DNA from: Rhodopseudomonas pseudopalustris
Lineage (GTDB): Bacteria; Pseudomonadota; Alphaproteobacteria; Rhizobiales; Xanthobacteraceae
Assembly: GCF_900110435.1 (NCBI RefSeq)
Contig: NZ_FODT01000002.1
Span: 186,001 to 250,000, forward strand
Length of the DNA stretch: 64,000 bases
Direction of reading: 5' to 3'
A program made the translations under genes and the position numbers. Below the pieces are notes generated by a model that did no database searches, had not been told where the DNA came from, and was given only the letters and a program-made list of their open reading frames with translations. Below are positions 1 through 8,661 of this stretch, in pieces. Within the stretch, counting starts at the first letter, position 1, and the number at the start of each line of letters is the position of its first letter.

Positions 1-309
1 GTCCGCGACGGGCGGGTTCAACTCGGCGACCGCGTGCTCGATCTCGCGCCGCCCGAGACCGGGGGTGGTCCGTCGAAGCTGTTCGTTCGCCGCCACGACA
101 TCGCGGTGGGGCCGAGCGGCAGCGGCGTGTTCGAAGGCGCGGTCAGGTCGGTGCGCGCGTTCGGCCCGATGCAGCGCGCCGATATCCTGCTGCAGGGCGT
201 CGACGGCGACATGCTGGTCGAGATCGACGCGCCGCGCGACCATTCGCTCAAGGTCGGCGACCGGATCGGCCTGCAGCCGCAGCGCTACCGGATCTTCGCC
301 GATCACTGA
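1..309 (+). CDS. C-terminal fragment of an ABC transporter ATP-binding protein (TOBE domain, sulfate/CysA-like)
   Basis: The reading frame is open from the first base of the window and ends at TGA 307-309, so only the last 102 residues are visible. They form a TOBE-type beta domain: a segment with VRRHDIAVG, then EGAVRSVRAFGP, then KVGDRIGL and a final QRYRIF. This is the accessory domain that follows the nucleotide-binding domain in importer ATPases of the CysA/PotA class. The closing 'QRYRIF' and the overall spacing look most like CysA (sulfate/thiosulfate) proteins, but the ATPase core lies outside the window, so the substrate is not established. The gap to hupU is 131 bp, so co-transcription with the hydrogenase genes is not implied. 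Confidence 0.6.
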   Translation, partial: VRDGRVQLGDRVLDLAPPETGGGPSKLFVRRHDIAVGPSGSGVFEGAVRSVRAFGPMQRADILLQGVDGDMLVEIDAPRDHSLKVGDRIGLQPQRYRIFADH

Positions 310-440
310 CGGTTTTCGCCGCAGCGCAAACCACCTCCGCTCGGTCGTCTCATCCCAACGCGTTGCTTGCGGCGCCGGATGAAACTGGCTTTAGTCGGCC
401 GTCGCGCAGAGCGAGACGACCAAAGCGGGAGGCCGCGGGC

Positions 441-1442
441 ATGGAGCGGTTCAATGTGCTGTGGCTGCAGGGCGCGAGCTGCGGCGGCTGCACCATGGCG
501 GCGCTCGACAACGGCCACTCCGGCTGGTTCGCCGACCTCGCCCGTTTCGGTATCGACCTGATCTGGCACCCGTCGCTGAGCGAGGCGACCGGGGACGAGG
601 CAGTCGCGATCTTCGAGCGCGTGGCGGACGGCACGCAGCGGCTCGACGCGCTGGTGCTGGAAGGCGCGGTACTGCGCGGGCCGAACGGCACCGGCCGCTT
701 CAACATGCTCGGCGGCACCCATCGCGCGATGCTGCATTGGGTCCGCGCGCTCGCGCCCTGCGCGAACTACGTCGTCGCGGCCGGGAGTTGCGCTGCATTC
801 GGCGGCGTGCCGATGGCCGGCAGCAATCCCACCGACGCCAGCGGCCTGCAGTTTGCGGGCGTGGAAGCAGGCGGCGTGCTCGGCGCGGCGTTTCGATCCC
901 GCGCCGGCCTGCCGGTGATCAACATCGCCGGCTGCGCGCCGCATCCGGGCTGGATTGCCGAAACACTGGCGGCGCTGGCGCTCGGCGGTTTCGACAGCGA
1001 AGCGCTCGACAGCTTCGGCCGGCCGCGATTCTACGCCGATCACCTCGCGCATCACGGCTGCGCCCGCAACGAGTATTACGAGTTCAAGGCCAGCGCCGAG
1101 ACGCTGTCGCAGCAAGGCTGCCTGATGGAGCATCTCGGCTGCAAGGCGACCCAGGCGGTCGGCGACTGCAACCAGCGCGGCTGGAACGGCGGCGGCTCCT
1201 GCACCAGCGGCGGCGGCGCCTGCATCGCGTGTACGTCGCCCGGCTTCGAGGCATCGCAGAACTTCATGGAGACCGCCAAGCTCGGTGGCATTCCGGTCGG
1301 CCTGCCGCTCGACATGCCGAAGGCGTGGTTCGTGGCGCTGGCCGCGTTGTCGAAATCGGCGACGCCGAAACGGGTGCGCGCCAATGCGACCGCCGACCAT
1401 GTGATCGTGCCGCCGCGCACTGATCACGGACGCCGCAAATGA
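441..1442 (+). CDS. hupU: HupU, small subunit of the H2-sensing regulatory [NiFe] hydrogenase
   Basis: This 333-residue protein is the Fe-S small subunit of the cytoplasmic regulatory (sensor) hydrogenase. It starts directly with ERFNVLWLQGASCGGCTM, which carries the first cluster-binding CxxC. It has no twin-arginine leader and no C-terminal membrane anchor, which separates it from the energy-conserving HupS. Further Fe-S cysteines are visible in the NIAGCAPHPG, HHGCARN and CIACTSPGF segments. I chose the ATG at 441 because GGGAGG lies 9 bases upstream and family members begin at this point; the frame is open further upstream to 363. It overlaps hupV by four bases (ATGA), so the two subunits are translationally coupled. 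HupUV signals H2 through the HupT kinase, encoded at the far end of the locus. Confidence 0.93.
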   Translation: MERFNVLWLQGASCGGCTMAALDNGHSGWFADLARFGIDLIWHPSLSEATGDEAVAIFERVADGTQRLDALVLEGAVLRGPNGTGRFNMLGGTHRAMLHWVRALAPCANYVVAAGSCAAFGGVPMAGSNPTDASGLQFAGVEAGGVLGAAFRSRAGLPVINIAGCAPHPGWIAETLAALALGGFDSEALDSFGRPRFYADHLAHHGCARNEYYEFKASAETLSQQGCLMEHLGCKATQAVGDCNQRGWNGGGSCTSGGGACIACTSPGFEASQNFMETAKLGGIPVGLPLDMPKAWFVALAALSKSATPKRVRANATADHVIVPPRTDHGRRK

Positions 1443-2884
1443 CCCGGCGCGTCACCGTCGGCCCGTTCAATCGCGTCGAGGGTGATCTCGAAGTGCGGCT
1501 CGACATCGACGACGGCGTGGTGACCTCGGCGGAAGTCACAGCGCCTTTGTATCGCGGCTTCGAGCAGATCCTGCGCGGACGGCCGGCGCTCGATGCGCTG
1601 ACGCTGGCGCCGCGGATCTGCGGCATCTGCTCGGTGTCGCAATCGCTCGCCGCGGCGGCGGCGTTGCGTGCGGTCGACGGCCTCCGCGCCGCCGATAACG
1701 GCGTGCTGGCGGCAAACCTCGCCCATGCGGCCGAGAACGCCGCCGATCACCTCACGCATTTCTATCTGTTCTTCATGCCCGACTTCGCCCGCGACGCCTA
1801 TGCGGCGCGGCCATGGCATCCGGACATCGCGACGCGGTTCAAGGCGGTGCAAGGCAGCGCGGCGCAGCAGATGCTGCCGGCGCGGGCGCGGCTGCTGCAG
1901 ATCATGGGCCTGCTCGCCGGCAAATGGCCGCATTCGCTGGCGTTCCAGCCCGGCGGCACCACCCGCGCGATCGACCTCGGCGAGCGCGTGCAATTGCTGT
2001 CGATCATCGGCGATCTGCGCGACGTGCTCGAACGCATCGTGTTCGCCGACAGTCTCGACAATGTCCTGGCGCTCGACAGCGCGGCGGCGCTGGAGCGATG
2101 GCGCGAAGGGCGCGGCGGCGATTTCGCCCGGTTCCTCGCGCTCGCCGACGATCTTGCGCTCGATCGGCTCGGCCGCATTGCCTTGCCGCTGATGAGCTAC
2201 GGCGCGTATCACGGCGGCGACGCGCCGCTGTTCGCCGCCGGCGTGTTCGACCCCGCGACTGCGCAGGCGCATCCGCTCGATCCGGACGACATCTCCGAAG
2301 ACGTCGCGCGCGCCTCGATGCGCGACACCTCATTGCGTCCGTCGGAAGCCGAGACCGATCCGGATGCCGACAAGCAAGCGGGCTATAGCTGGTGCAAGGC
2401 GCCGCGGCTCGCCGGGCGGCCGGTCGAAGTCGGCGCGCTCGCGCGGCAGGCGGTCGACGGCGATCCGCTGATCCGCGATCTGCTCGCACGCCAGGGACCG
2501 AACGTGTCGGTGCGGGTGATCGCGCGGCTGATCGAGACCGCGCGGCTCGCCGCCGCGATGCATGATTGGGCGCGGCGGCTGGACCTGCGCGCGCCGTTCC
2601 TGGAGCGCGCCGAGCGGCGCGGCGAGGGCGCCGGCATCGGCCTGATCGAAGCCGCGCGCGGCAGTCTCGGCCACTGGATTGAATTGTCCGACGACAACAT
2701 CCGCCGCTACCAGATCATCGCGCCGACCACCTGGAATTTCTCCCCGCGCGATCGCGACGGCGTCGCCGGTCCGCTGGAACAGGCGCTCGCCGGGACCGCG
2801 GTCGGGGACGAGGGCGCGCGATCCGTCGCGATCCAGCACATCGTCCGCTCGTTCGATCCCTGCATGGTGTGCACCGCACACTGA
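1439..2884 (+). CDS. hupV: HupV, large subunit of the H2-sensing regulatory [NiFe] hydrogenase
   Basis: This 481-residue protein is the [NiFe]-centre subunit of the sensor hydrogenase. The N-terminal nickel motif is RICGICSVSQS and the C-terminal motif is DPCMVCTAH. The chain ends at that histidine, so there is no C-terminal peptide for a maturation protease to remove; this is typical of regulatory hydrogenases and unlike HupL. The frame is uninterrupted for 482 codons. That is notable because, as I recall, hupV of the reference strain R. palustris CGA009 carries a frameshift that disables H2 sensing. A short palindrome (2882-2898) overlaps the stop codon. Function is expected in the cytosol in complex with HupU and the HupT kinase. 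Confidence 0.93.
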   Translation: MTRRVTVGPFNRVEGDLEVRLDIDDGVVTSAEVTAPLYRGFEQILRGRPALDALTLAPRICGICSVSQSLAAAAALRAVDGLRAADNGVLAANLAHAAENAADHLTHFYLFFMPDFARDAYAARPWHPDIATRFKAVQGSAAQQMLPARARLLQIMGLLAGKWPHSLAFQPGGTTRAIDLGERVQLLSIIGDLRDVLERIVFADSLDNVLALDSAAALERWREGRGGDFARFLALADDLALDRLGRIALPLMSYGAYHGGDAPLFAAGVFDPATAQAHPLDPDDISEDVARASMRDTSLRPSEAETDPDADKQAGYSWCKAPRLAGRPVEVGALARQAVDGDPLIRDLLARQGPNVSVRVIARLIETARLAAAMHDWARRLDLRAPFLERAERRGEGAGIGLIEAARGSLGHWIELSDDNIRRYQIIAPTTWNFSPRDRDGVAGPLEQALAGTAVGDEGARSVAIQHIVRSFDPCMVCTAH

Positions 2885-2898
2885 TCGCGCCGCGATCA
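2882..2898. repeat. Short perfect palindrome at the hupV stop
   Basis: TGATCGC and GCGATCA are separated by GCC, overlapping the hupV stop. The stem is only 7 bp with no following T run, so a protein-binding site or weak hairpin is as likely as a terminator. It lies about 145 bp upstream of the sigma-54 core promoter of hupS. Confidence 0.35.
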
Positions 2899-2982
2899 CC
2901 GCCTGCGGTCACGCGCTTGTCAGCACTGCAACCGAGTTATCACCTGCATACGCGGTGACGCCGGCCAGCGTGCAGCGCAGCA

Positions 2983-2996
2983 TTGGTATCTTTACC
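2983..2996 (+). promoter_or_regulatory. Candidate activator site (TTGGTATC) of the hupS promoter
   Basis: TTGGTATCTTTACC starts 60 bases upstream of the -24 element of the hupS promoter. A closely similar element, TTGGTAACAT, starts 59 bases upstream of the -24 element of the hupG promoter. The equal spacing in two co-regulated promoters suggests a shared enhancer-binding site, plausibly for HupR/HoxA, but this is inferred from two examples only. Confidence 0.4.
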
Positions 2997-3001
2997 GGGG
3001 C

Positions 3002-3014
3002 TTTCAATGACTTG
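3002..3014 (+). promoter_or_regulatory. Possible IHF site upstream of hupS
   Basis: TTTCAATGACTTG matches the IHF consensus WATCAANNNNTTR with one mismatch, between the candidate activator site and the -24 element. IHF bending is common at sigma-54 promoters. The match is short and could be chance. Confidence 0.35.
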
Positions 3015-3042
3015 AGCTTCAAGACGGCGCGCACGCTGCGGC

Positions 3043-3057
3043 TGGCATGGTTCTTGC
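3043..3057 (+). promoter_or_regulatory. Sigma-54 (-24/-12) promoter of hupSLC
   Basis: TGGCAT-GGTTC-TTGC fits the RpoN consensus TGGCAC-N5-TTGC with one mismatch and exact spacing. It lies in the 236-bp hupV-hupS gap, 63 bases upstream of the hupS start. The HupR/HoxA protein of this locus carries the GAFTGA loop needed to activate such promoters. The expected transcript covers hupS, hupL and hupC and probably hupDEF. Confidence 0.8.
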
Positions 3058-3120
3058 GATCTCAGCCTGAACGCGAAGCTGAACTGACTTCGCGCGCGGC
3101 GAGGACACCGAGGAGCCACC

Positions 3121-4254
3121 ATGGGCGCAGAGACCGAAACCTTCTACGAGGTGATCAGGCGGCAGGGCATCACCCGGCGCAGCTTCGTCAAGTTCTGCAG
3201 CCTCACCGCGACCAGCCTCGGGCTCGGGCCGATCGGCGCCAGCCAGATCGCGCAGGCGCTGGAGACCAAGCCGCGCATCCCGGTGATCTGGATGCACGGG
3301 CTGGAATGCACCTGCTGCTCGGAAAGCTTCATCCGCTCGGCGCATCCGCTGGTCAAGGATGCCGTGCTGTCGATGATCTCGCTGGACTACGACGACACCA
3401 TCATGGCCGCCGCCGGTCATCAGGCCGAGGCGATCCTCGAGGAAACCCGCGCGAAGTACAAAGGCCAGTACATCCTCGCGGTGGAAGGCAATCCGCCGCT
3501 GAACGAGGACGGGATGTACTGCATCGACGGCGGTCGGCCGTTCGTCGAGAAGCTGAAGGAAATGGCCGACGATTCGATGGCGGTGATCGCCTGGGGCGCC
3601 TGCGCCTCGTGGGGATGCGTGCAGGCCGCCAAGCCGAACCCGACCCAGGCCGTTCCGATCGACAAGGTGATCAAGAACAAGCCGATCATCAAGGTGCCGG
3701 GCTGTCCGCCGATCGCCGAAGTGATGACCGGCGTCGTCACCTACGTCACCACTTTCGGCAAGCTGCCCGAGCTCGACCGCCAGGGTCGGCCGAAGATGTT
3801 CTACTCCCAGCGCATCCACGACAAATGCTATCGCCGCTCGCATTTCGACGCCGGCCAGTTCGTCGAGGAGTGGGACGACGATGCGGCGCGCAAGGGGTAT
3901 TGCCTGTACAAAATGGGCTGCAAGGGCCCGACCACCTACAATGCGTGCTCGACGGTGCGCTGGAACGGCGGCGTGTCGTTCCCGATCCAGTCCGGCCACG
4001 GCTGCATCGGCTGCTCGGAAGACGGCTTCTGGGATCAGGGACCGTTCTACGAGCGTCTTACCACCATCAATCAGTTCGGCATCGAAGCCAACGCCGACAA
4101 GATCGGCGCCACGGCGGCCGGCGTGGTCGGCGCCGCCATCGCCGCGCATGCGGCGGTGACCACCGTTCGCAACCTGTCGCGGCGCAAGGAGGTGCCGACC
4201 GGCGGCGACGGCAACGGCAAGTCCAGCGGCAGTTCGAACGGTACGTCGGCTTAA
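3121..4254 (+). CDS. hupS: HupS, membrane-bound uptake [NiFe] hydrogenase small subunit (O2-tolerant type)
   Basis: This 377-residue electron-transfer subunit passes electrons from H2 to the cytochrome b HupC. Residues 19-24 (RRSFVK) are the twin-arginine motif of a Tat leader that probably ends at about residue 46 (AQA/LET). If the mature chain starts at residue 47, its cysteines fall at positions 17, 19, 20, 115, 120 and 149. This is the six-cysteine proximal cluster set (LECTCC and CASWGC) known from O2-tolerant enzymes such as E. coli Hyd-1. Medial and distal clusters are supported by the [16 protein letters not shown] and [10 protein letters not shown] segments. A hydrophobic helix near residues 325-345 precedes a basic tail and anchors it in the membrane. 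A good ribosome site (GAGGAGCC) lies just upstream. Confidence 0.97.
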   Translation: MGAETETFYEVIRRQGITRRSFVKFCSLTATSLGLGPIGASQIAQALETKPRIPVIWMHGLECTCCSESFIRSAHPLVKDAVLSMISLDYDDTIMAAAGHQAEAILEETRAKYKGQYILAVEGNPPLNEDGMYCIDGGRPFVEKLKEMADDSMAVIAWGACASWGCVQAAKPNPTQAVPIDKVIKNKPIIKVPGCPPIAEVMTGVVTYVTTFGKLPELDRQGRPKMFYSQRIHDKCYRRSHFDAGQFVEEWDDDAARKGYCLYKMGCKGPTTYNACSTVRWNGGVSFPIQSGHGCIGCSEDGFWDQGPFYERLTTINQFGIEANADKIGATAAGVVGAAIAAHAAVTTVRNLSRRKEVPTGGDGNGKSSGSSNGTSA

Positions 4255-4272
4255 GTCGGGGAAAGCAGCATC

Positions 4273-6066
4273 ATGAGCAACGTCACGACACCCAACGGCT
4301 TCAAGCTCGACAATGGCGGCCGCCGCGTCGTCGTCGATCCGGTGACCCGGATCGAGGGGCATCTGCGCGTCGAGGTCAATGTCGACAGCGCCAACGTCAT
4401 CCGCAACGCGGTGTCCACCGGCACGATGTGGCGCGGCATCGAGATCATCCTGAAGGGTCGCGACCCGCGCGACGCCTGGGCCTTCACCCAGCGGATCTGC
4501 GGCGTCTGCACCGGCACCCACGCGCTGACCTCGGTGCGCGCGGTGGAGAACGCTCTCGACATCAAGATCCCGGAAAACGCCAACACCATCCGCAACATCA
4601 TGCAGCTCACGCTGTATGTGCACGACCATATCGTCCACTTCTATCACCTCCACGCGCTCGACTGGGTCGACGTGGTGTCGGCGCTTTCGGCCGATCCGAA
4701 GGCGACCTCGGCGCTGGCGCAGAGCATTTCGTCGTGGCCGCTGTCGAGCCCGGGTTACTTCAAGGATCTGCAGACGAGACTGAAGAAATTCGTCGAGAGC
4801 GGGCAGCTCGGCCCGTTCAAGAACGGCTATTGGGGCCACCCGGCCTATAAGCTGCCGCCGGAAGCCAATCTGATGGCGGTCGCGCATTATCTGGAAGCGC
4901 TGGATTTCCAGAAGGAGATGGTGAAGATCCACACCATCTACGGCGGCAAGAATCCGCATCCGAACTGGCTGGTCGGCGGCGTGCCCTGCGCGATCAATCT
5001 CGACGGCGTCGGCGCGGTCGGCGCGATCAACATGGAGCGGCTCAATCTGGTCTCCTCGATCATCGACCAGATGGTGACGTTCACCGAGCAGGTCTATCTG
5101 CCCGATCTCCAGGCGATCGCTTCGTTCTACAAGGACTGGACCTTCGGTGGCGGGCTGTCCTCGAAATCGGTGTTGAGCTACGGCGATATCCCCGAGCACG
5201 CCAACGACTATTCGGCGTCGTCACTGAAGCTGCCGCGCGGCGCGATCATCAACGGCAATCTCGCCGAGGTTCTCCCGGTCGATCTCACCGATCCGTCGCA
5301 GGTGCAGGAGTTCGTCGCGCATTCCTGGTACAAATATCCCGACGAGACCAAGGGCCTGCATCCGTGGGACGGCGTCACCGAACCGAACTTCAAGCTCGGT
5401 CCCAAATCCAAGGGCACCAAGACCCGGATCGAGGCGCTCGACGAGGACGCCAAATATTCCTGGATCAAATCGCCGCGCTGGAAGGGCAACGCAGTCGAGG
5501 TCGGGCCGCTGGCGCGCTACATCGTCGGCTACGCCCAGAACAAGCCGGAGTTCAAGGAGCCGACCGACAAGCTGCTGAAGGATCTCGGCCTGCCGCTGCC
5601 GGCGCTGTTCTCGACGCTCGGCCGCACCGCGGCCCGGGCGTTGGAGGCGCAGTGGGCGGCGCGTCAGCTGCGTTACTTCCAGGACAAGCTGATCGCATCG
5701 CTGAAGGCCGGCGACAGCGCCACCGCCAATGTCGACAAATGGAAGCCGGAGAGCTGGGCGAAGGACGTCAAGGGCGTCGGCTTCACCGAGGCGCCGCGCG
5801 GCGCGCTCGGCCACTGGGTCAAGATCAAGGACGGCAAGATCGACAATTACCAGGCGGTGGTGCCGACCACCTGGAACGGCAGCCCGCGTGATCCCAAGGG
5901 CGGCATCGGCGCGTTCGAGGCGTCGCTGCTCGACACCCCGATGGCCGATCCGAATCAACCGCTGGAGATTCTGCGGACGCTGCATTCGTTCGATCCCTGC
6001 CTCGCCTGCTCGACGCATGTGATGAGCGAGGACGGCCAGGAAATGACCAAGGTCACCGTGCGCTGA
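4273..6066 (+). CDS. hupL: HupL, uptake [NiFe] hydrogenase large subunit
   Basis: This 597-residue catalytic subunit holds the Ni-Fe(CN)2CO centre that oxidises H2. Nickel ligands are visible in [12 protein letters not shown] near the N-terminus and DPCLACSTH near the C-terminus. The latter is followed by 15 more residues ([15 protein letters not shown]), the peptide that HupD removes after nickel insertion. It starts 18 bases after hupS, has no signal of its own, and is expected to cross the membrane with HupS by Tat. The long ORFs in other frames and on the opposite strand here are GC-driven shadows. Confidence 0.97.
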   Translation: MSNVTTPNGFKLDNGGRRVVVDPVTRIEGHLRVEVNVDSANVIRNAVSTGTMWRGIEIILKGRDPRDAWAFTQRICGVCTGTHALTSVRAVENALDIKIPENANTIRNIMQLTLYVHDHIVHFYHLHALDWVDVVSALSADPKATSALAQSISSWPLSSPGYFKDLQTRLKKFVESGQLGPFKNGYWGHPAYKLPPEANLMAVAHYLEALDFQKEMVKIHTIYGGKNPHPNWLVGGVPCAINLDGVGAVGAINMERLNLVSSIIDQMVTFTEQVYLPDLQAIASFYKDWTFGGGLSSKSVLSYGDIPEHANDYSASSLKLPRGAIINGNLAEVLPVDLTDPSQVQEFVAHSWYKYPDETKGLHPWDGVTEPNFKLGPKSKGTKTRIEALDEDAKYSWIKSPRWKGNAVEVGPLARYIVGYAQNKPEFKEPTDKLLKDLGLPLPALFSTLGRTAARALEAQWAARQLRYFQDKLIASLKAGDSATANVDKWKPESWAKDVKGVGFTEAPRGALGHWVKIKDGKIDNYQAVVPTTWNGSPRDPKGGIGAFEASLLDTPMADPNQPLEILRTLHSFDPCLACSTHVMSEDGQEMTKVTVR

Positions 6067-6088
6067 GCGCCACCCGGAGGAGGAGACG

Positions 6089-6817
6089 ATGACCACGGAG
6101 ATCGCACGGGTTCAGGGCGCGCTCGACTCGGCCGGCGAACGCGCGAGGTCGCTGCAGACCGTCTATGTCTATCAGGCCCCGGTGCGGCTGTGGCACTGGG
6201 TCAACGCGCTGCTGATCGTGGTGCTGTGCGTCACCGGCTATTTCATCGGCACGCCGTTGCCGTCGGTGCCGGGCGAGGCCTCCGCTTCGTTTCAGATGGG
6301 CTATATCCGCTTCGCCCATTTCGCGGCCGGCCAGACGCTGATCGTGTTCTTCCTGCTGCGGGTGTACTGGGCGTTCGTCGGCAACAAATATTCCAAGCAG
6401 ATCTTCTGGCTGCCGATCACCAACAAGACCTGGTGGTGGGGCATGTTGTACGAGCTGAAATGGTATCTGTTCCTGGTGCGCGATCCCAAAAAATACATCG
6501 GCCACAACCCGCTGGCGCATGTCGCGATGTTCTCCTTCATGGTGTTCATGGTGCTGATGATTCTCAGCGGCATGGCGCTGTACTCCGAAGGGCACGGCAT
6601 CGACAGCTGGCAATACAAGCTGTTCGGCTTCATGTTCGCGATTTTCCCGAATGGCCAGACCCTGCATACGCTGCATCATCTCGGGATGTGGGCGATCGTG
6701 GTGTTCGTCGTCGTTCACATCTACGCCGCGGTGCGCGAGGACATCCTCAGCCGCCAGAGCATGATCTCGTCGATCGTGTCCGGCGAGCGCCTGTTCCGCG
6801 ACGATCTGCCGGATTAG
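6089..6817 (+). CDS. hupC: HupC, Ni/Fe-hydrogenase b-type cytochrome subunit
   Basis: This 242-residue diheme cytochrome b carries electrons from HupS to the quinone pool. Four hydrophobic segments are visible (about residues 36-57, 75-97, 145-167 and 195-213). Histidines in the APVRLWHWVNA motif and in the later helices (HHLGMWA, HIYAAVRED) are candidate haem ligands. Length and motif order match HupC/HyaC. A strong Shine-Dalgarno (CGGAGGAGGAG) precedes ATG 6089, and the gap to hupL is 22 bp. The next gene, hupD, is separated by a long palindrome. Confidence 0.95.
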   Translation: MTTEIARVQGALDSAGERARSLQTVYVYQAPVRLWHWVNALLIVVLCVTGYFIGTPLPSVPGEASASFQMGYIRFAHFAAGQTLIVFFLLRVYWAFVGNKYSKQIFWLPITNKTWWWGMLYELKWYLFLVRDPKKYIGHNPLAHVAMFSFMVFMVLMILSGMALYSEGHGIDSWQYKLFGFMFAIFPNGQTLHTLHHLGMWAIVVFVVVHIYAAVREDILSRQSMISSIVSGERLFRDDLPD

Positions 6818-6861
6818 AGCGAAGAGACTGGCCGTGACGGTCGCGCCGCCTCACCAGTTGC

Positions 6862-7027
6862 GAGCTCTTCACCCTCCCCTGGAGGGGGAGGGTCGCTCGC
6901 GCAGCGAGCGGGGTGGGGTGGCGAAGAGTTCATCCGCCGTGCCCGCGGCTCACCCCACCCCGGTGGGCACCGCGCTACGCGCGCTACCCGCCGACCCTCC
7001 CCCTCCAGGGGAGGGTGAAGAGAGCTC
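6862..7027. repeat. Large paired palindrome (REP-like) inside the hup operon
   Basis: The left arm starts at about 6862 (GAGCTCTTCACCCTCCCC...) and the right arm ends at about 7027. The arms are inverted copies of about 34 bp that differ by one 2-base insertion. Each arm is itself a hairpin around CCTGGAGG or CCTCCAGG. The 100-bp centre holds smaller stems. Elements of the same build occur at 26,885, 31,450 and 62,001. In mRNA this would be a very stable structure between hupC and hupD, possibly protecting hupSLC mRNA or reducing read-through. Confidence 0.8.
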
Positions 7028-7061
7028 TGCTGCAATTGTCTTCATTGAGGACGTCTACGCC

Positions 7062-7673
7062 ATGACCGTGCATCCGACGCCATCGCCATCCCCCCGCGTC
7101 CTCGTGCTCGGCATCGGCAACATCCTGTGGGCCGACGAAGGGTTTGGCGTGCGCGCGGTGGAGGCATTCCATCGCGGCTTCACCGCGCCGGACAACGTCA
7201 CGGTGCTCGATGGCGGCACCCAGGGCCTCTATCTCGTGAACCTGCTGCAGGAGCATGATCATCTGCTGGTGTTCGATGCGATCGACTACGGCTTGCCGCC
7301 CGGGACGCTGAAGCGCGTCGATGGCGACGAGGTGCCGAAATTCACCGGCGCCAAGAAGATGAGCCTGCATCAGACCGGCTTTCAGGAGGTGCTGAGCGCG
7401 GCGGACTTGCTCGACGCCGCGCCAAAACGGCTGGCGCTGATCGGCTGCCAGCCGGTGGATCTCGAGGATTGGGGCGGCGCGTTGACGGCGCCGGTGAACG
7501 CGCGGATCGCCGACGCGCTGACGCTGGCGTGCGACATTCTTGCCGAATGGGGCGTGACGCTTGCGCGGCGAGCGGTTCCGCTCGATCCTGCCGAGGGCCT
7601 GCTCGGCCACGACATCGATCAGCTAAACTATGAACGGCACGCCGATCCGCCGCGCGCCGCAGCCAATGAATGA
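7062..7673 (+). CDS. hupD: HupD, hydrogenase maturation endopeptidase
   Basis: This 203-residue nickel-dependent protease cleaves the C-terminal peptide of HupL after the metal centre is complete. The M52-family opening VLVLGIGNILWADEGFGVRAVE contains the conserved Glu and Asp that bind the nickel of the substrate; the third ligand is expected in the MSLHQTG histidine. I chose ATG 7062 because the protein homology begins there; the frame is open upstream through the palindrome, which should not be coding. Expression probably depends on read-through from the hupS promoter. Confidence 0.93.
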   Translation: MTVHPTPSPSPRVLVLGIGNILWADEGFGVRAVEAFHRGFTAPDNVTVLDGGTQGLYLVNLLQEHDHLLVFDAIDYGLPPGTLKRVDGDEVPKFTGAKKMSLHQTGFQEVLSAADLLDAAPKRLALIGCQPVDLEDWGGALTAPVNARIADALTLACDILAEWGVTLARRAVPLDPAEGLLGHDIDQLNYERHADPPRAAANE

Positions 7674-7685
7674 AGGAGTGACGTC

Positions 7686-8270
7686 ATGACCCGATTGATC
7701 CGCGCCGGCGCGCTCGCAAGCCTCGCGCTGTGCCTGCCCGGCCTCGCCGAGGCGCACACCGGCGTGCATCCGTTGGTGGCGGATGGCGCCGCCGCCGGCT
7801 TCGCGCATCCCTTGCTGGGCGCCGACCATCTGCTGGCGATGGTCGCGGTCGGCCTGTGGGCGGCGTCGCTCGGCGGTCGCGCGCGCTGGCTGGTGCCCGC
7901 GAGCTTCATCGCGCTGATGACAATCGGCGCGGTCTGTGGCGCGACCGGCGTCGCGCTCCCGGCGGTCGAGCCGATGATCGGCTTGTCGGTGATCGCGCTG
8001 GGCGCGCTGGTTGCAGCCTCGGTGCGGGTGCCGGCGATCGCCGCCGCCGCGGTGGTCGCGCTGTTCGGCCTGTTCCACGGCTTTGCCCACGGCGCCGAGA
8101 TGCCGGCGATGGCGTCGCCGCTCGCTTACGGCCTCGGTTTCATTACCGCGACCGCATTGCTGCATGGCGCAGGCCTCGCCTTCGGCGGTCTGCTGTCGCG
8201 CGCTCCGGCGCTCAAGCTGGCCGGCGGCGCGATCGCCGCGGCCGGCGTCGCATTGGCGCTGCCGCTCTAA
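7686..8270 (+). CDS. hupE: HupE/UreJ family nickel permease
   Basis: This 194-residue membrane protein has an N-terminal signal-like segment ending at about AEA/HTG, followed by six hydrophobic segments. The two family signatures are present: HPLLGADHLLAMVAVG near residue 42 and FHGFAHGAEMP near residue 130. Their histidine/aspartate clusters are implicated in nickel transport in HupE. It sits 12 bases after hupD with a GAAGGAG ribosome site and would supply nickel for hydrogenase assembly. Confidence 0.9.
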   Translation: MTRLIRAGALASLALCLPGLAEAHTGVHPLVADGAAAGFAHPLLGADHLLAMVAVGLWAASLGGRARWLVPASFIALMTIGAVCGATGVALPAVEPMIGLSVIALGALVAASVRVPAIAAAAVVALFGLFHGFAHGAEMPAMASPLAYGLGFITATALLHGAGLAFGGLLSRAPALKLAGGAIAAAGVALALPL

Positions 8271-8286
8271 CACCGAAGGACACCAG

Positions 8287-8589
8287 ATGTGCGTCGGCCT
8301 GCCGATGACCGTGATCAGCAGCGACGGCGCGACCGCTTTGTGCGAGCGCCGCGCCGAGCAGCGGCGGGTCTCGACCGCGCTGGTCGGCGAGGTCGCGGTC
8401 GGCGATCAGGTGCTGGTGTTCATCGACAGCGCGGTCCGCCGGCTCGATCCGGAGGAGGCGCGGCAGATCGACGATGCGCTGGACGGCCTCGTCGCCGCGA
8501 TGGAGGGGCGTCCGTTCGAACATCTGTTCGCCGATCTGATCGATCGCGAGCCGGAGCTGCCGGATCATCTGCGAACCGAGCGGCACTGA
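8287..8589 (+). CDS. hupF: HupF, HypC-family hydrogenase assembly chaperone
   Basis: This 100-residue protein begins MCVGLPM. The Cys at position 2 is the residue that HypC-family chaperones use to bind the HypD complex and the large subunit precursor. It is longer than HypC (78 residues at 15,464) because of a C-terminal extension typical of HupF, a chaperone specific for the uptake hydrogenase in aerobic or microaerobic conditions. It follows hupE by 16 bases and closes the hupSLCDEF group; a 228-bp gap with a sigma-54 promoter follows. Confidence 0.9.
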   Translation: MCVGLPMTVISSDGATALCERRAEQRRVSTALVGEVAVGDQVLVFIDSAVRRLDPEEARQIDDALDGLVAAMEGRPFEHLFADLIDREPELPDHLRTERH

Positions 8590-8661
8590 TAGTTGCGAGC
8601 GAGTCGCGATGGTCGCTCTCTGGCGGGTATCTGGAAGTCTACTATCCGGTCTCCGACAAAA

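Noticed and set aside
3012-3022. TTG-N5-CAA (TTGAGCTTCAA), the form of the R. capsulatus HupR site
   Set aside because: It lies only about 20 bp from the -24 box and overlaps the IHF-like site, too near for an enhancer; a chance match is likely.
2679-5199. Very long ORFs in other frames over hupS/hupL (723 aa on +, 726 aa on -)
   Set aside because: They overlap genes with unmistakable protein motifs and have the Arg/Ala-rich composition of GC shadows.
6834-7061. In-frame N-terminal extension of HupD
   Set aside because: It is read through the palindrome; HupD homology starts at 7062.
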